Positions 1-6,729 of a stretch of DNA of 7,830 nt are shown here, one piece after another (position 1 is the stretch's first letter; every line of letters begins with the position of its first letter). Source of the DNA: Candidatus Thorarchaeota archaeon (GTDB lineage: Archaea > Asgardarchaeota > Thorarchaeia > Thorarchaeales > Thorarchaeaceae). The stretch is taken from NCBI GenBank assembly GCA_016839245.1, contig JAEOUN010000120.1:1-7830 (forward strand). The letters run 5' to 3'. Under the pieces are notes generated by a model. That model made no database searches. It saw only the letters and a list, made by a program, of their open reading frames with translations, and was not told the origin of the DNA. A program made the translations under genes and the position numbers.

Positions 1-80
1 GAATATAATAGAGATCAACCCGATGTGGAGTGTCTCTTCATACATTGTTAGCTACATCATATTAAAGCAATAACCTCTCC

Positions 81-485
81 ATGGTGACAATAATGGCGCA
101 AGAATCGAAGTGTGGATTTTTCATGGGATTCCTCATGGTTGCTTTCCCAATCATTGCATTATTCTTTGGTAGTGACGAACCCGCAATGCAGACAGATAAT
201 GCAGCACTTGTAATGACGGGTATGATTGTCTTTGGGATAATCCTCATGGCTAGTAATCAACAAAAACGAAAACCTGTTGCACCTACACCTGTATATACTC
301 AAAGGAGAGAGAGCATGTTGCAAGCAAGAGCGAGTATGGCAAATCCTCAACCATCATCAACAATGATTCATGGAAGCGCACCTACGAAAGAAGTGATTAC
401 AAAGATACTCGTTGTTTGCCCATATTGTGGCTTTAAGAACGAACAAGGAGTACTAAAGTGCCAGAATTGTAGTGCTGAGCTCTAG
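81..485 (+). CDS. Small membrane-anchored zinc-ribbon protein (two TM helices, C-terminal CxxC...CxxC)
   Basis: The 134-residue product has no function I recognise by name. Two hydrophobic helices are visible at about residues 11-30 and 41-58, joined by a short acidic loop (SDEPAMQTD). A basic, Pro/Gln/Ser-rich linker (about 60-110) follows, and the protein ends in a compact zinc ribbon with ligands C113, C116, C127 and C130 (CPYC, ten residues, CQNC). The basic segment after TM2 (QQKRK) argues by the positive-inside rule that the linker and ribbon are cytoplasmic. Zinc ribbons of this size usually bind nucleic acid or protein partners; the role here is unknown. No Shine-Dalgarno precedes the ATG at 81. 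An in-frame ATG at 93 is an alternative start, and a TATA-like ATATTAAA near 59-66 would place a transcript start close to it, so the message could be nearly leaderless. The gene converges on the exporter operon across a 94-bp gap. Confidence 0.72.
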   Translation: MVTIMAQESKCGFFMGFLMVAFPIIALFFGSDEPAMQTDNAALVMTGMIVFGIILMASNQQKRKPVAPTPVYTQRRESMLQARASMANPQPSSTMIHGSAPTKEVITKILVVCPYCGFKNEQGVLKCQNCSAEL

Positions 486-491
486 ATGAGA

Positions 492-519
492 TGTTTCGGT
501 AACAAATTAGTTTGAAACA
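492..519. other. Weak inverted repeat between convergent genes
   Basis: Perfect 6-bp arms TGTTTC (492-497) and GAAACA (514-519) flank a 16-nt loop in the 94-bp gap between the convergent zinc-ribbon and permease genes. Neither strand has a T-tract directly after the stem. The minus strand carries a T5 run at 526-530, about 50 nt past the permease stop, which is the better candidate for archaeal oligo-T termination of the exporter operon. A role for the repeat as a terminator is only possible, not shown. Confidence 0.2.
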
Positions 520-579
520 GAATCTAAAAACCAATAGAGCAGGCAACCCGTATAGATTAAGCCACTAATAGATTGTAGA

Positions 580-2064
580 TTATTTCTCAGAACGCTTTAC
601 TATCGACAGGACTATTCCAAGTAGACAATATAGTAAAAGAACAGCTAAGGGCATCAAAACATCAAGAAATGACGCATTGAAGAAGACGACTGCTTTTACA
701 GCCATTACATAGTAAGTGAGAGGAAAGACATATGGAAGAAGGACTAGATAAACAGGTAACATCGATAGGGGAAACAAAAGTCCAGACAGAAACATCTGAG
801 GAATAATGAACAGAGGTATCATCTGCATGACCTGAAGTTCATTCTTCATCCTATATGAAACTGCAATCGCAAGTGTGACAGAACCAGTGGATAGTAACAG
901 AACAAGAGGAATCATCATCAAAATAGAAGATAGGAGTCTTGGTGAGAAGTAAATAATGACACAACTGACTAATGATGTCTGGATGAGACTAACTCCGATA
1001 AATGCAATGACATACCCTAATACAATTTCGACATTAGTCAATGGAGAGGCCTGCATCCGCTCAAGTGTGCCTTGTTGCCGTTCTCTGAGGAAGAATATTC
1101 CAGGTATCAAAAAACCAAAGAAGACACTTAGAAAACCAATCATCGAAGGACCTACAAGATCAATCATTGACATTCCTGCTTCTCCATATACATAGGTTAG
1201 GTCAACCTCAGTATTTCTTCCAAGAGCCTCTGAAATTGCATCTGAAAGACTTTCTTGAAGCGTTGACAGTGCAGTTGCAGCTTCACTACTCTCAATTCCA
1301 TTTACAAAGAGCTCCATTGTAGGTTGTTCTCCTCTAAGTAGAGCCTTAGTAAAATTCGATGACATGTACACACCAGCAATAGCTCTCTCTTCCCGAATAG
1401 CTTCTAGTACTTCTTCACGATTTGAAAAAGTAGTGATGGATAAGTTTTCATTCTTAGAGAGAAGATCCTGAAAGATTGCTCCAATTGTGTCTGGAAATCC
1501 AATATCCTCATTGATGACAGTGAGATTGAATGTTAAATTTGTCCCCACAGGAGGAAGAGAAAAATCAAACGTAATATTTTGGTCTAGTTGAATACCATGC
1601 CGACCAAACATATCAAAAGAAGCTTCAGATGTCATTTTAGCTATGAGCGATAGAATATAGTTGGCCTGAAGCTCAGTTGTAGTGTTGACAAATAAACTGA
1701 TTGTGACATTCTCGCCTCTGACTACACTCCAAGTAAGCGTTGAAGGGATTACGAGAACTGCTTGAATTGAGGATCCTAAACCGACAAAGGCATTTGCACC
1801 ATTATTATAGAATACTGTTACGTTCTCATTATTTTCAAGAGTTGTAGAGAGAGTTTCTCCTAATGATGTACTTAAGGGTTCATCGAGGATACATATTGCT
1901 GTTGGGACATTTGAAATTGATCCCGTAAACATGAAGGCGAATAGGACGGTAACAACAATGGGAGCGACTATCATCAGACCTAAAGTTCTCCGATCTCTAC
2001 GAATCTGATAGGCAATTCTCCGTACTATCGTTACAACTCGTCGAGAATCAATCCTAGTTGTCAT
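580..2064 (-). CDS. ABC-2 type exporter permease with a large, duplicated ectodomain
   Basis: This 494-residue protein is the membrane subunit of an ABC-2 exporter (ABC2_membrane_3-like; YhhJ/YbhR/DrrB group). TM1 is at about 29-48, followed by an ectodomain at 49-305. Five further helices lie at about 306-326, 347-372, 380-403, 415-440 and 468-488. After TM2 comes the family's cytoplasmic signature RERQQGTLERMQASPLT (327-343), then EIVLGY; SGLLFP (427-432) and PLTYYV (448-453) are also typical. The N terminus is cytoplasmic and rich in Arg. The ectodomain holds two copies of one alpha/beta unit (about 55-143 and 180-272). It also holds eight N-x-S/T sequons (N81, N119, N127, N163, N176, N180, N207, N237), against one elsewhere (N463). 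The start overlaps the ATPase stop as ATGA, and a strong Shine-Dalgarno precedes it, so translation is probably coupled. One permease gene implies a homodimer with two ATPases. The substrate is unknown; lipid-like, drug or peptide cargo are all possible for this family. Confidence 0.9.
   Translation of the reverse strand: MTTRIDSRRVVTIVRRIAYQIRRDRRTLGLMIVAPIVVTVLFAFMFTGSISNVPTAICILDEPLSTSLGETLSTTLENNENVTVFYNNGANAFVGLGSSIQAVLVIPSTLTWSVVRGENVTISLFVNTTTELQANYILSLIAKMTSEASFDMFGRHGIQLDQNITFDFSLPPVGTNLTFNLTVINEDIGFPDTIGAIFQDLLSKNENLSITTFSNREEVLEAIREERAIAGVYMSSNFTKALLRGEQPTMELFVNGIESSEAATALSTLQESLSDAISEALGRNTEVDLTYVYGEAGMSMIDLVGPSMIGFLSVFFGFLIPGIFFLRERQQGTLERMQASPLTNVEIVLGYVIAFIGVSLIQTSLVSCVIIYFSPRLLSSILMMIPLVLLLSTGSVTLAIAVSYRMKNELQVMQMIPLFIIPQMFLSGLLFPLSMLPVYLVLLPYVFPLTYYVMAVKAVVFFNASFLDVLMPLAVLLLYCLLGIVLSIVKRSEK
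1249..1902 (-). repeat. Tandem duplication of the permease ectodomain (protein-level repeat)
   Basis: Residues 55-143 (bases 1902-1636) and 180-272 (bases 1527-1249) of the permease align with each other. NENVTVF (79-85) matches NENLSIT (205-211). VLVIPSTLTWSVVRGE (103-118) matches AGVYMSSNFTKALLRGE (230-246). ISLFVN (122-127) matches MELFVN (250-255). The offset is 126 residues early and 128 later, so a single short gap suffices. The first residues of both copies read as a beta strand (AICILDE, LTVINED). The repeat is divergent and not obvious in the DNA, so the duplication is old. Confidence 0.7.
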
Positions 2065-2978
2065 TGTTGACTCCTCCTCACTAAATATGTAAATGCCTCC
2101 TCAAGACCGGGTTGGCTTACAATTATATCATGGACTGCGATACCGGACGTCACCAATACTTTGAATATTTCTTGTAGAACATCATCACTATTGGTTGTAA
2201 TGATGAAACGCGGACCCTTCACATCGGTCGGAGCTATTTTATTAAAGATGTTTCTGAAGTTGCTTGAATCCTCAGAATCTATGATTCCGGAAATAGTACT
2301 CTCAAGAGGTAATGAACCAATGATTTTTTCTGGTGCTCCATGTGCAAGGATATGCCCTTGAAAGATCATTGCCACAGAATCGCATCTTGATGCCTCATCG
2401 AGGTAATGGGTTGTCATCACAATTGTTTTTCCATTTCGAGAAAGCTTCTGAAAATGATCCCAAAACTCCATGCGAAGATCAGGACTGACACCTACAGTGG
2501 GCTCATCAAGGAAGATGATATCAGGATCATGGACAATCGCACAAGCTAGACTCAAACGTTGCACGGTCCCACCGCTTAATACTTCTACTGCACGATCTAA
2601 CGAGTCAACAATTCGAGCCAGATTAGCGGCACGATTGATAAGTTCTTTTCGTGTCCGAGAATTTCGAATACCATAGCTCAAAGCGAAAAATTCTAGATTT
2701 TCTCTTGCAGTCAAATCAGGATATAGTGCCTTCTGTTGAGTCATGTATCCTATGTTTGCACGTTGCTTGGAATCAAGATGTATTGATGGAACTTCATCCA
2801 CAAAACAGAAGCCGCTCGTGGGTTGCAATATGCCCACCATCATGCGAACAAGTGTAGTTTTCCCAGCACCATTTGGACCAATCATCCCGAGAATTGTACC
2901 CTTTGGGATATCAAGTGTAACGTGATCTACTGCAACAACATCACCAAAGCTCTTCGAAACATCTTCTACACGGATCAT
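2061..2978 (-). CDS. ABC transporter ATP-binding protein of the ABC-2 exporter
   Basis: This 305-residue cytoplasmic ATPase powers the permease encoded directly downstream. The nucleotide-binding domain is complete: Walker A GPNGAGKTT (34-42), Q-loop MTQQ (79-82), signature LSGGTVQR (134-141), Walker B IIFLDEP with catalytic E159, and switch histidine H191 in MTTHYLDEA. The fifth signature residue is Thr instead of the common Gln, which I believe is frequent in this DrrA/CcmA-like exporter group. The D-loop reads VGVSPD where VGVDP is usual, so the conserved Asp is Ser. Residues about 215-305 form the C-terminal regulatory extension typical of these exporters, ending in a GLEEAFTYLV motif. 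The length is normal for the family. The start is the only upstream ATG that keeps the canonical N-terminal strand (MIRVEDVSKSFG); a G5 run 8 nt upstream (2987-2991) is at best a weak ribosome site. It is the first gene of a two-gene operon. Confidence 0.95.
   Translation of the reverse strand: MIRVEDVSKSFGDVVAVDHVTLDIPKGTILGMIGPNGAGKTTLVRMMVGILQPTSGFCFVDEVPSIHLDSKQRANIGYMTQQKALYPDLTARENLEFFALSYGIRNSRTRKELINRAANLARIVDSLDRAVEVLSGGTVQRLSLACAIVHDPDIIFLDEPTVGVSPDLRMEFWDHFQKLSRNGKTIVMTTHYLDEASRCDSVAMIFQGHILAHGAPEKIIGSLPLESTISGIIDSEDSSNFRNIFNKIAPTDVKGPRFIITTNSDDVLQEIFKVLVTSGIAVHDIIVSQPGLEEAFTYLVRRSQQ
2071..2079 (-). promoter_or_regulatory. Strong Shine-Dalgarno for the permease, inside the ATPase gene
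   Basis: The minus strand reads GAGGAGGAG, 6 nt before the permease ATG (2064-2062). It lies within the last codons of the ATPase gene, and the two frames overlap by ATGA. This supports re-initiation with fresh ribosome loading and sets the permease start. Confidence 0.85.
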
Positions 2979-3030
2979 GACTCAATCCCCCGCTAGGATA
3001 TCTAATGTCTATCTATTTGAAACGCGCTCA

Positions 3031-3044
3031 TATGGATTTCCATA
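3031..3044. promoter_or_regulatory. Inverted repeat TATGGA-TT-TCCATA upstream of the exporter operon
   Basis: Perfect 6-bp arms with a 2-nt spacer lie 53 nt before the ATPase start codon, about where the promoter of the operon should be. The size and symmetry fit a binding site for a dimeric winged-helix or TetR/PadR-like repressor, which often control ABC-2 exporters. No regulator gene is in the window, so this is an inference from symmetry and position alone. Confidence 0.35.
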
Positions 3045-3061
3045 ATCATGAAAAAATGTTC

Positions 3062-3075
3062 TCATTAATTAATGA
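3062..3075. promoter_or_regulatory. 14-bp perfect palindrome TCATTAATTAATGA upstream of the exporter operon
   Basis: This is an uninterrupted 14-bp palindrome with a TTAATTAA core, 84 nt upstream of the ATPase start. It is a candidate operator for the exporter operon, or part of its AT-rich promoter. No second copy of the same sequence was noticed elsewhere in the window. Short palindromes in AT-rich DNA arise by chance, so the function is uncertain. Confidence 0.35.
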
Positions 3076-3201
3076 TGCAACATATCAAGTGATTAGTCAT
3101 TTTCAAGATTCAGGATTCAATTCATTTTATTTTAGTCTAAAGAAGTCGATTTCCCATGTAATTAAAAGAGAATACTAAGCCACATTATTTTCGCAATGAT
3201 T

Positions 3202-3229
3202 AAAAAAAGCCCCATGTCTATTATGGGGC
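3202..3229 (-). terminator. Hairpin plus T7 terminator of the beta-helix gene
   Basis: On the minus strand GCCCCAT (3229-3223) and ATGGGGC (3215-3209) form a perfect 7-bp GC-rich stem with a 7-nt loop, followed at once by seven T (3208-3202). It begins 14 nt after the stop codon of the beta-helix gene. The other strand has no T-run, so it works for the minus strand only. It separates the surface-protein gene from the exporter operon. Confidence 0.85.
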
Positions 3230-3242
3230 CATCAATTAGTTA

Positions 3243-6200
3243 CTAGGGATTTCTCCTTTTGAGAATTGTATAAGCAATTACTATGACTATTATGACTCCA
3301 AAAGTTCCAGCGCCAATGAGAAGAAGTTCAGGAGAAATGAATATGTATCCGCCTGTAGCTGAAGTCACCGTAACAATGACATAATCAAATGCATGGTTGT
3401 AGGCTCTGTCCTGGACCCAGATTGAAAAGTTATAGACTCCAACAGACAATCCGTCAATGTTGATTTCTATGAAATCGGCTGTATGATTGAAAAATCCATA
3501 ATAGTCATCCAGAATGTAACCTTCTGGATTATACACATATATGCCGTATTCTTCAAGTGTCAAGTCGGATGCATTCCATCTGAGTGTATGACCTAGTGTT
3601 CCTTCTACAAAAGAATAGTCGTCAGGACCTTCAAGCGTTGGGCTTACAGTATCTTGACACCTAACCGTGAATGTTGCATGAGTAGTGTAATTGTAGATGT
3701 TCTCAACAGAAACCTCGAGTGGATATTCACCGGGTTCATTTATGTGAAAATCAAGGGGAACAATGTTAGTAATGACTCCTTTGTTGTTTATACTAAAGTG
3801 CTCAGTATCATCAATACTCCATTCTTTTAATGGGGAATATGAAGTCGCATCAAGATCATAGGTAAAGGTGTCACCATACTCAACTGTTTGGTCGGTCGGT
3901 GTTACAATAAATACTGGTGCTCCTGAATAGAACACAAGTGGATATGGATCTGAATTATTAGCAGCACCTGTGACATTATGAGGTGTATCACCAATGCCAT
4001 TGCTATCCATATCTTCCCCAGTATAATTGGACCAGAAGTTAAAAACAATCAAACTAGTGATGCCATCATCGATTGCGTTTCTGAAATTGTCAACCAGATT
4101 GTTGTGATGCATGAATGAATTGATTGGTGCCGACCCAATGTGAACTCCAGTAATTAAGTTGTTTATAATCCAGTTATCGCCAACCATATTGGAAGTCCCA
4201 GACTCAACATAGACACCATACTGATTCTCATCGATAGTATTGAAAATTACTTCATCCTCATCAGCGTTGATAATGTAGACTCCAGCAATCCCATTATAGT
4301 TAATTTCATTGTAATGGACTGTTGTTTCATCAGCTCCATCAAGATAGATACCATATTGTGTATTGTTACTGCAGTGAGTATAGCGAACTTGACCTCCACC
4401 ATAGCCGTATGTACTAACACCAGTGATACTAACTCCAATGTTGTTTCCAGTACAGGTGTTATCGATTATATAAGGCGTTGAACTATCAAGTACTGATATT
4501 CCAATCGTGCATCCTGTAAGTATATTTTCTTGCATTGTCACTGAATTGGAGTCTTCTATCCAAATTCCATAGGGATTGTCACTGCAATCATTATCGATCA
4601 GCCAACCTGCATATGCATATAATGAATATATTCCATACAGCGTATTTGATGAACAGGTATTATTCATCAAATCATTTGCTGGTGCATAGAAGAGAACAAT
4701 TCCTGCACCATTGTAAGAGCAGTAATTATGGTCCAATGTATTTTCTAGACTCTCAACAAGAGTGATTCCATTATCGAAGTTGTGATTACAGTTGTTGTCA
4801 GAGAGTTCATTTAATGCATCATCATAATCATTGACTATGAAGATACCGATATCATTGTATTCACATAGACAGAATGAAATAATATTAGAAAATGTCCAAT
4901 CCAAGTAGATTCCGTACAAGTTGTAACTGTATTCACCATCATCTATAGTATTACTTCCGGTACCATTCACATAGACACCAAAGCCAACATTATTGTTGCA
5001 GGTATTATCGAGAAGTTCGTTAGCTTCAGACAAATCCTGAACAGATATTCCATCAAAGGAGCTATCATTGCAGGTATTGCTACTAATTTCATTATGACTT
5101 GAATCTAGTAAGCATATAGCATATACCATGCAAAAAGAGCAGTCATTCAGCTCTAGTGTATTTTCATTTGAATTGTATTCAAGAAGAATCCCAACTTGGT
5201 TATAGCTGCAGTCATTGCTGCTTAAAGTATTCATATTCGCACTAGTGAATAGCACTATTCCATGTCTTCCATTGGACCTGCAAATGTTATCTGTAAGTGT
5301 GTTTGAATCACAATTCTCAAGGTAGATTCCATCAAAGGTGTTATAGCTGCAATTATTCCCTGAGAAAGTATTCCCAGTTCCATCACCAGCAAGAACAATA
5401 CCATATCCATTATTGACGCAGGTGTTGTTTGAAAATGTTGAGCCTGTAACACTGAGGTCGGATCCACCTATGCCTATACCAGTAGTTTCAGTTATTGTGT
5501 TATTCTCAATAATGCAATCCTGAGCTCCATATACCGACAAACCAGATTGGCCATTTCTGTAGAAGGTATTATCATGAACTACAAGATCACTACCAAAAAG
5601 AAGGATGCCAGCCATCGTATTGTTCTTGAAGTAATTATATGATGCTTCGCTATTTTCACCTTCAAAATATAGACCACAGTAGTTGTTAGTAAAATTACAA
5701 TAAGAGATTGTGTTGTGAAGACCATATCCAACTAGAATGGATTCAGTACCAGGATCATCATAGTTGAGGAATTTGCAATTCTCAATAGTGCTATAGTCTG
5801 CGTAAAAGATAGAGAGTGCAGTATCACTTGACCCAATTCCTGGAGTACCATAAAAGGAGCAGTTCAACAAATCGATATTGTCAGAATATTGTATACTGAA
5901 ACCAGGACTAAGTTCTGAGAAAGTACATTGCTCTACAATTGTGGTACTAGAATAGTGAATCATTCCAGAATGAAATGAATCACCAAAGTAGCAATCATAA
6001 ACTGAGCAATCACTGGATTCATAGATATAGATACTATCGTAGTTGTTATAAAAATCGCAGTTTTCTAAACGACCATTCTTGACATTATTGAAATATATTC
6101 CAACAGCATTAGTGGTCGATGCGCCTACAATTGTGCAATTCCTAATTATGAAGTAGACTTGTGTATTTTGAATTAAGATACAAAAGCTTCCTACTCCACC

Positions 6201-6689
6201 TATGTCTATTAATAAATTCTCAATTAGATAGGGAGACCCTTCAATACCAGAACCAGGCCAGCCTTGACCCGCAAAATCACTATCTTCATCAATGTAAATT
6301 GCACTGTGCGGAATATGGCCTAATGATATCAAATTATAGCCATCAGATTGCCAGTAGTCTGTTATAGATTCTTCATTTATGGTATCCGGCAAGCCAAAAC
6401 TATCTGCAACACTGACTTCAGGTCGTTGCACCTTGTCCGAATATTGCCTAGGTATTTGATTGTTTATTGAGCCATCTTCAAAGCTTGTAGTGTCTTGATA
6501 TTGTTCGAAATAACTAGGGATTTCATTAGCGGCACTGAAGGACCCGATCTGTGTTATATTAAAGACCTCATCAGCTCCACTCATTGCCATTGCAGGAGGG
6601 ACGGTGAATAAAAGGAATCCAAGGAGAATATAGAGAACCAAGGGGGTGGTAATCCCTCCATGCTTTTTGGATAGACCAAGTCTATGCAT
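3243..6689 (-). CDS. Giant secreted right-handed beta-helix (NosD-like) surface protein with Ig-like domains and C-terminal membrane anchor
   Basis: The 1148-residue product starts at the ATG at 6689, which has AGGAGGAG 7 nt upstream and opens a proper signal peptide (basic MHRLGLSKKH, a hydrophobic stretch at 13-30, AMA near 33-35). The reading frame stays open 43 codons further up, but that stretch is AT-driven low complexity with no Shine-Dalgarno. After a linker, about 150-915 is a right-handed parallel beta-helix with rungs of 22-28 residues (N-x-C-x-x-N...G-I-Y-L pattern). It is capped by the NosD-type signature FWSNYTGEDMDSNGIGDTP and DPYPLV. Two beta-sandwich domains follow (about 924-1010, Ig/cadherin-like; 1011-1109), then a TM helix at about 1117-1142 and a KRRNP tail. 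The protein should stand on the outer face of the membrane, with many Asn sequons (NCS, NCT, NNT). NosD relatives include carbohydrate-binding or -cleaving helices; I see no catalytic triad, so adhesion, glycan binding or a surface-layer role is more likely than copper-enzyme maturation. It is monocistronic. Confidence 0.9.
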   Translation of the reverse strand: MHRLGLSKKHGGITTPLVLYILLGFLLFTVPPAMAMSGADEVFNITQIGSFSAANEIPSYFEQYQDTTSFEDGSINNQIPRQYSDKVQRPEVSVADSFGLPDTINEESITDYWQSDGYNLISLGHIPHSAIYIDEDSDFAGQGWPGSGIEGSPYLIENLLIDIGGVGSFCILIQNTQVYFIIRNCTIVGASTTNAVGIYFNNVKNGRLENCDFYNNYDSIYIYESSDCSVYDCYFGDSFHSGMIHYSSTTIVEQCTFSELSPGFSIQYSDNIDLLNCSFYGTPGIGSSDTALSIFYADYSTIENCKFLNYDDPGTESILVGYGLHNTISYCNFTNNYCGLYFEGENSEASYNYFKNNTMAGILLFGSDLVVHDNTFYRNGQSGLSVYGAQDCIIENNTITETTGIGIGGSDLSVTGSTFSNNTCVNNGYGIVLAGDGTGNTFSGNNCSYNTFDGIYLENCDSNTLTDNICRSNGRHGIVLFTSANMNTLSSNDCSYNQVGILLEYNSNENTLELNDCSFCMVYAICLLDSSHNEISSNTCNDSSFDGISVQDLSEANELLDNTCNNNVGFGVYVNGTGSNTIDDGEYSYNLYGIYLDWTFSNIISFCLCEYNDIGIFIVNDYDDALNELSDNNCNHNFDNGITLVESLENTLDHNYCSYNGAGIVLFYAPANDLMNNTCSSNTLYGIYSLYAYAGWLIDNDCSDNPYGIWIEDSNSVTMQENILTGCTIGISVLDSSTPYIIDNTCTGNNIGVSITGVSTYGYGGGQVRYTHCSNNTQYGIYLDGADETTVHYNEINYNGIAGVYIINADEDEVIFNTIDENQYGVYVESGTSNMVGDNWIINNLITGVHIGSAPINSFMHHNNLVDNFRNAIDDGITSLIVFNFWSNYTGEDMDSNGIGDTPHNVTGAANNSDPYPLVFYSGAPVFIVTPTDQTVEYGDTFTYDLDATSYSPLKEWSIDDTEHFSINNKGVITNIVPLDFHINEPGEYPLEVSVENIYNYTTHATFTVRCQDTVSPTLEGPDDYSFVEGTLGHTLRWNASDLTLEEYGIYVYNPEGYILDDYYGFFNHTADFIEINIDGLSVGVYNFSIWVQDRAYNHAFDYVIVTVTSATGGYIFISPELLLIGAGTFGVIIVIVIAYTILKRRNP
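4371..5420 (-). repeat. Beta-helix coils with cysteine ladder B (14 Cys in 16 rungs)
   Basis: This segment codes for residues 424-773 of the surface protein, a run of imperfect units of about 23 codons (69 bp). Cysteines sit at one fixed register: 424, 447, 470, 494, 517, 540, 564, 609, 634, 657, 679, 702, 746 and 773. Only the rungs at 587 (Tyr) and about 724 (Leu) break it. Each is followed by Gly 6-7 residues later, and most have Asn two residues before. In the DNA the plus-strand word CAGGT(A/G)TT recurs, for example at 4453, 4654, 4999, 5071 and 5419, where it encodes Asn-Thr-Cys. Confidence 0.8.
5697..6137 (-). repeat. Beta-helix coils with cysteine ladder A (7 consecutive Cys rungs)
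   Basis: This segment codes for residues 185-331 of the surface protein. Seven successive rungs carry Cys in a C-x-F/I setting: 185, 211, 233, 255, 277, 305 and 331 (for example ENCDF, EQCTF, LNCSF, ENCKF). Aligning on the following G-I-Y-L strand places these Cys two residues earlier in the rung than ladder B. They occupy the register that is Asn in ladder B. The rungs between the ladders (about 353-418) have Asn or Ser there. Confidence 0.75.
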
Positions 6690-6696
6690 GGATTTT

Positions 6697-6704
6697 CTCC
6701 TCCT
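6697..6704 (-). promoter_or_regulatory. Shine-Dalgarno that fixes the start of the beta-helix gene
   Basis: The minus strand reads AGGAGGAG with a 7-nt spacer to the ATG at 6689-6687. The longest frame runs on to an ATG at 6818 without any ribosome site, so this motif decides in favour of the shorter protein. Confidence 0.85.
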
Positions 6705-6729
6705 AATGTAGCAGAATATATAAAATTCT

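Noticed and set aside
1..80. Possible ends of upstream genes (plus-strand frames stopping at 51 and 73, and a minus-strand frame open to the edge from 45)
   Set aside because: All are under 25 codons with no recognisable motif, and nothing favours one over another. The region may hold only the promoter of the zinc-ribbon gene.
956..1195. 79-codon plus-strand open frame within the permease
   Set aside because: It is antisense to the conserved TM2-TM3 region of the permease, which fully explains the sequence.
3945..6227. Regularly spaced short repeats with a period near 69 bp that superficially resemble a repeat-spacer array
   Set aside because: The period is an exact codon multiple of 23 residues and follows the rungs of a beta-helix in one long open frame. 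The repeated words are short and degenerate, unlike CRISPR repeats.
3243..6689. Assignment of the beta-helix protein as NosD, the copper-maturation factor of nitrous oxide reductase
   Set aside because: Only the fold and the capping signature are shared. The protein is far longer, carries Ig-like domains and a membrane anchor, and no nosZ, nosF or nosY partner lies beside it; the neighbouring ABC pair is of the general exporter type and has its own promoter region and an intervening terminator.
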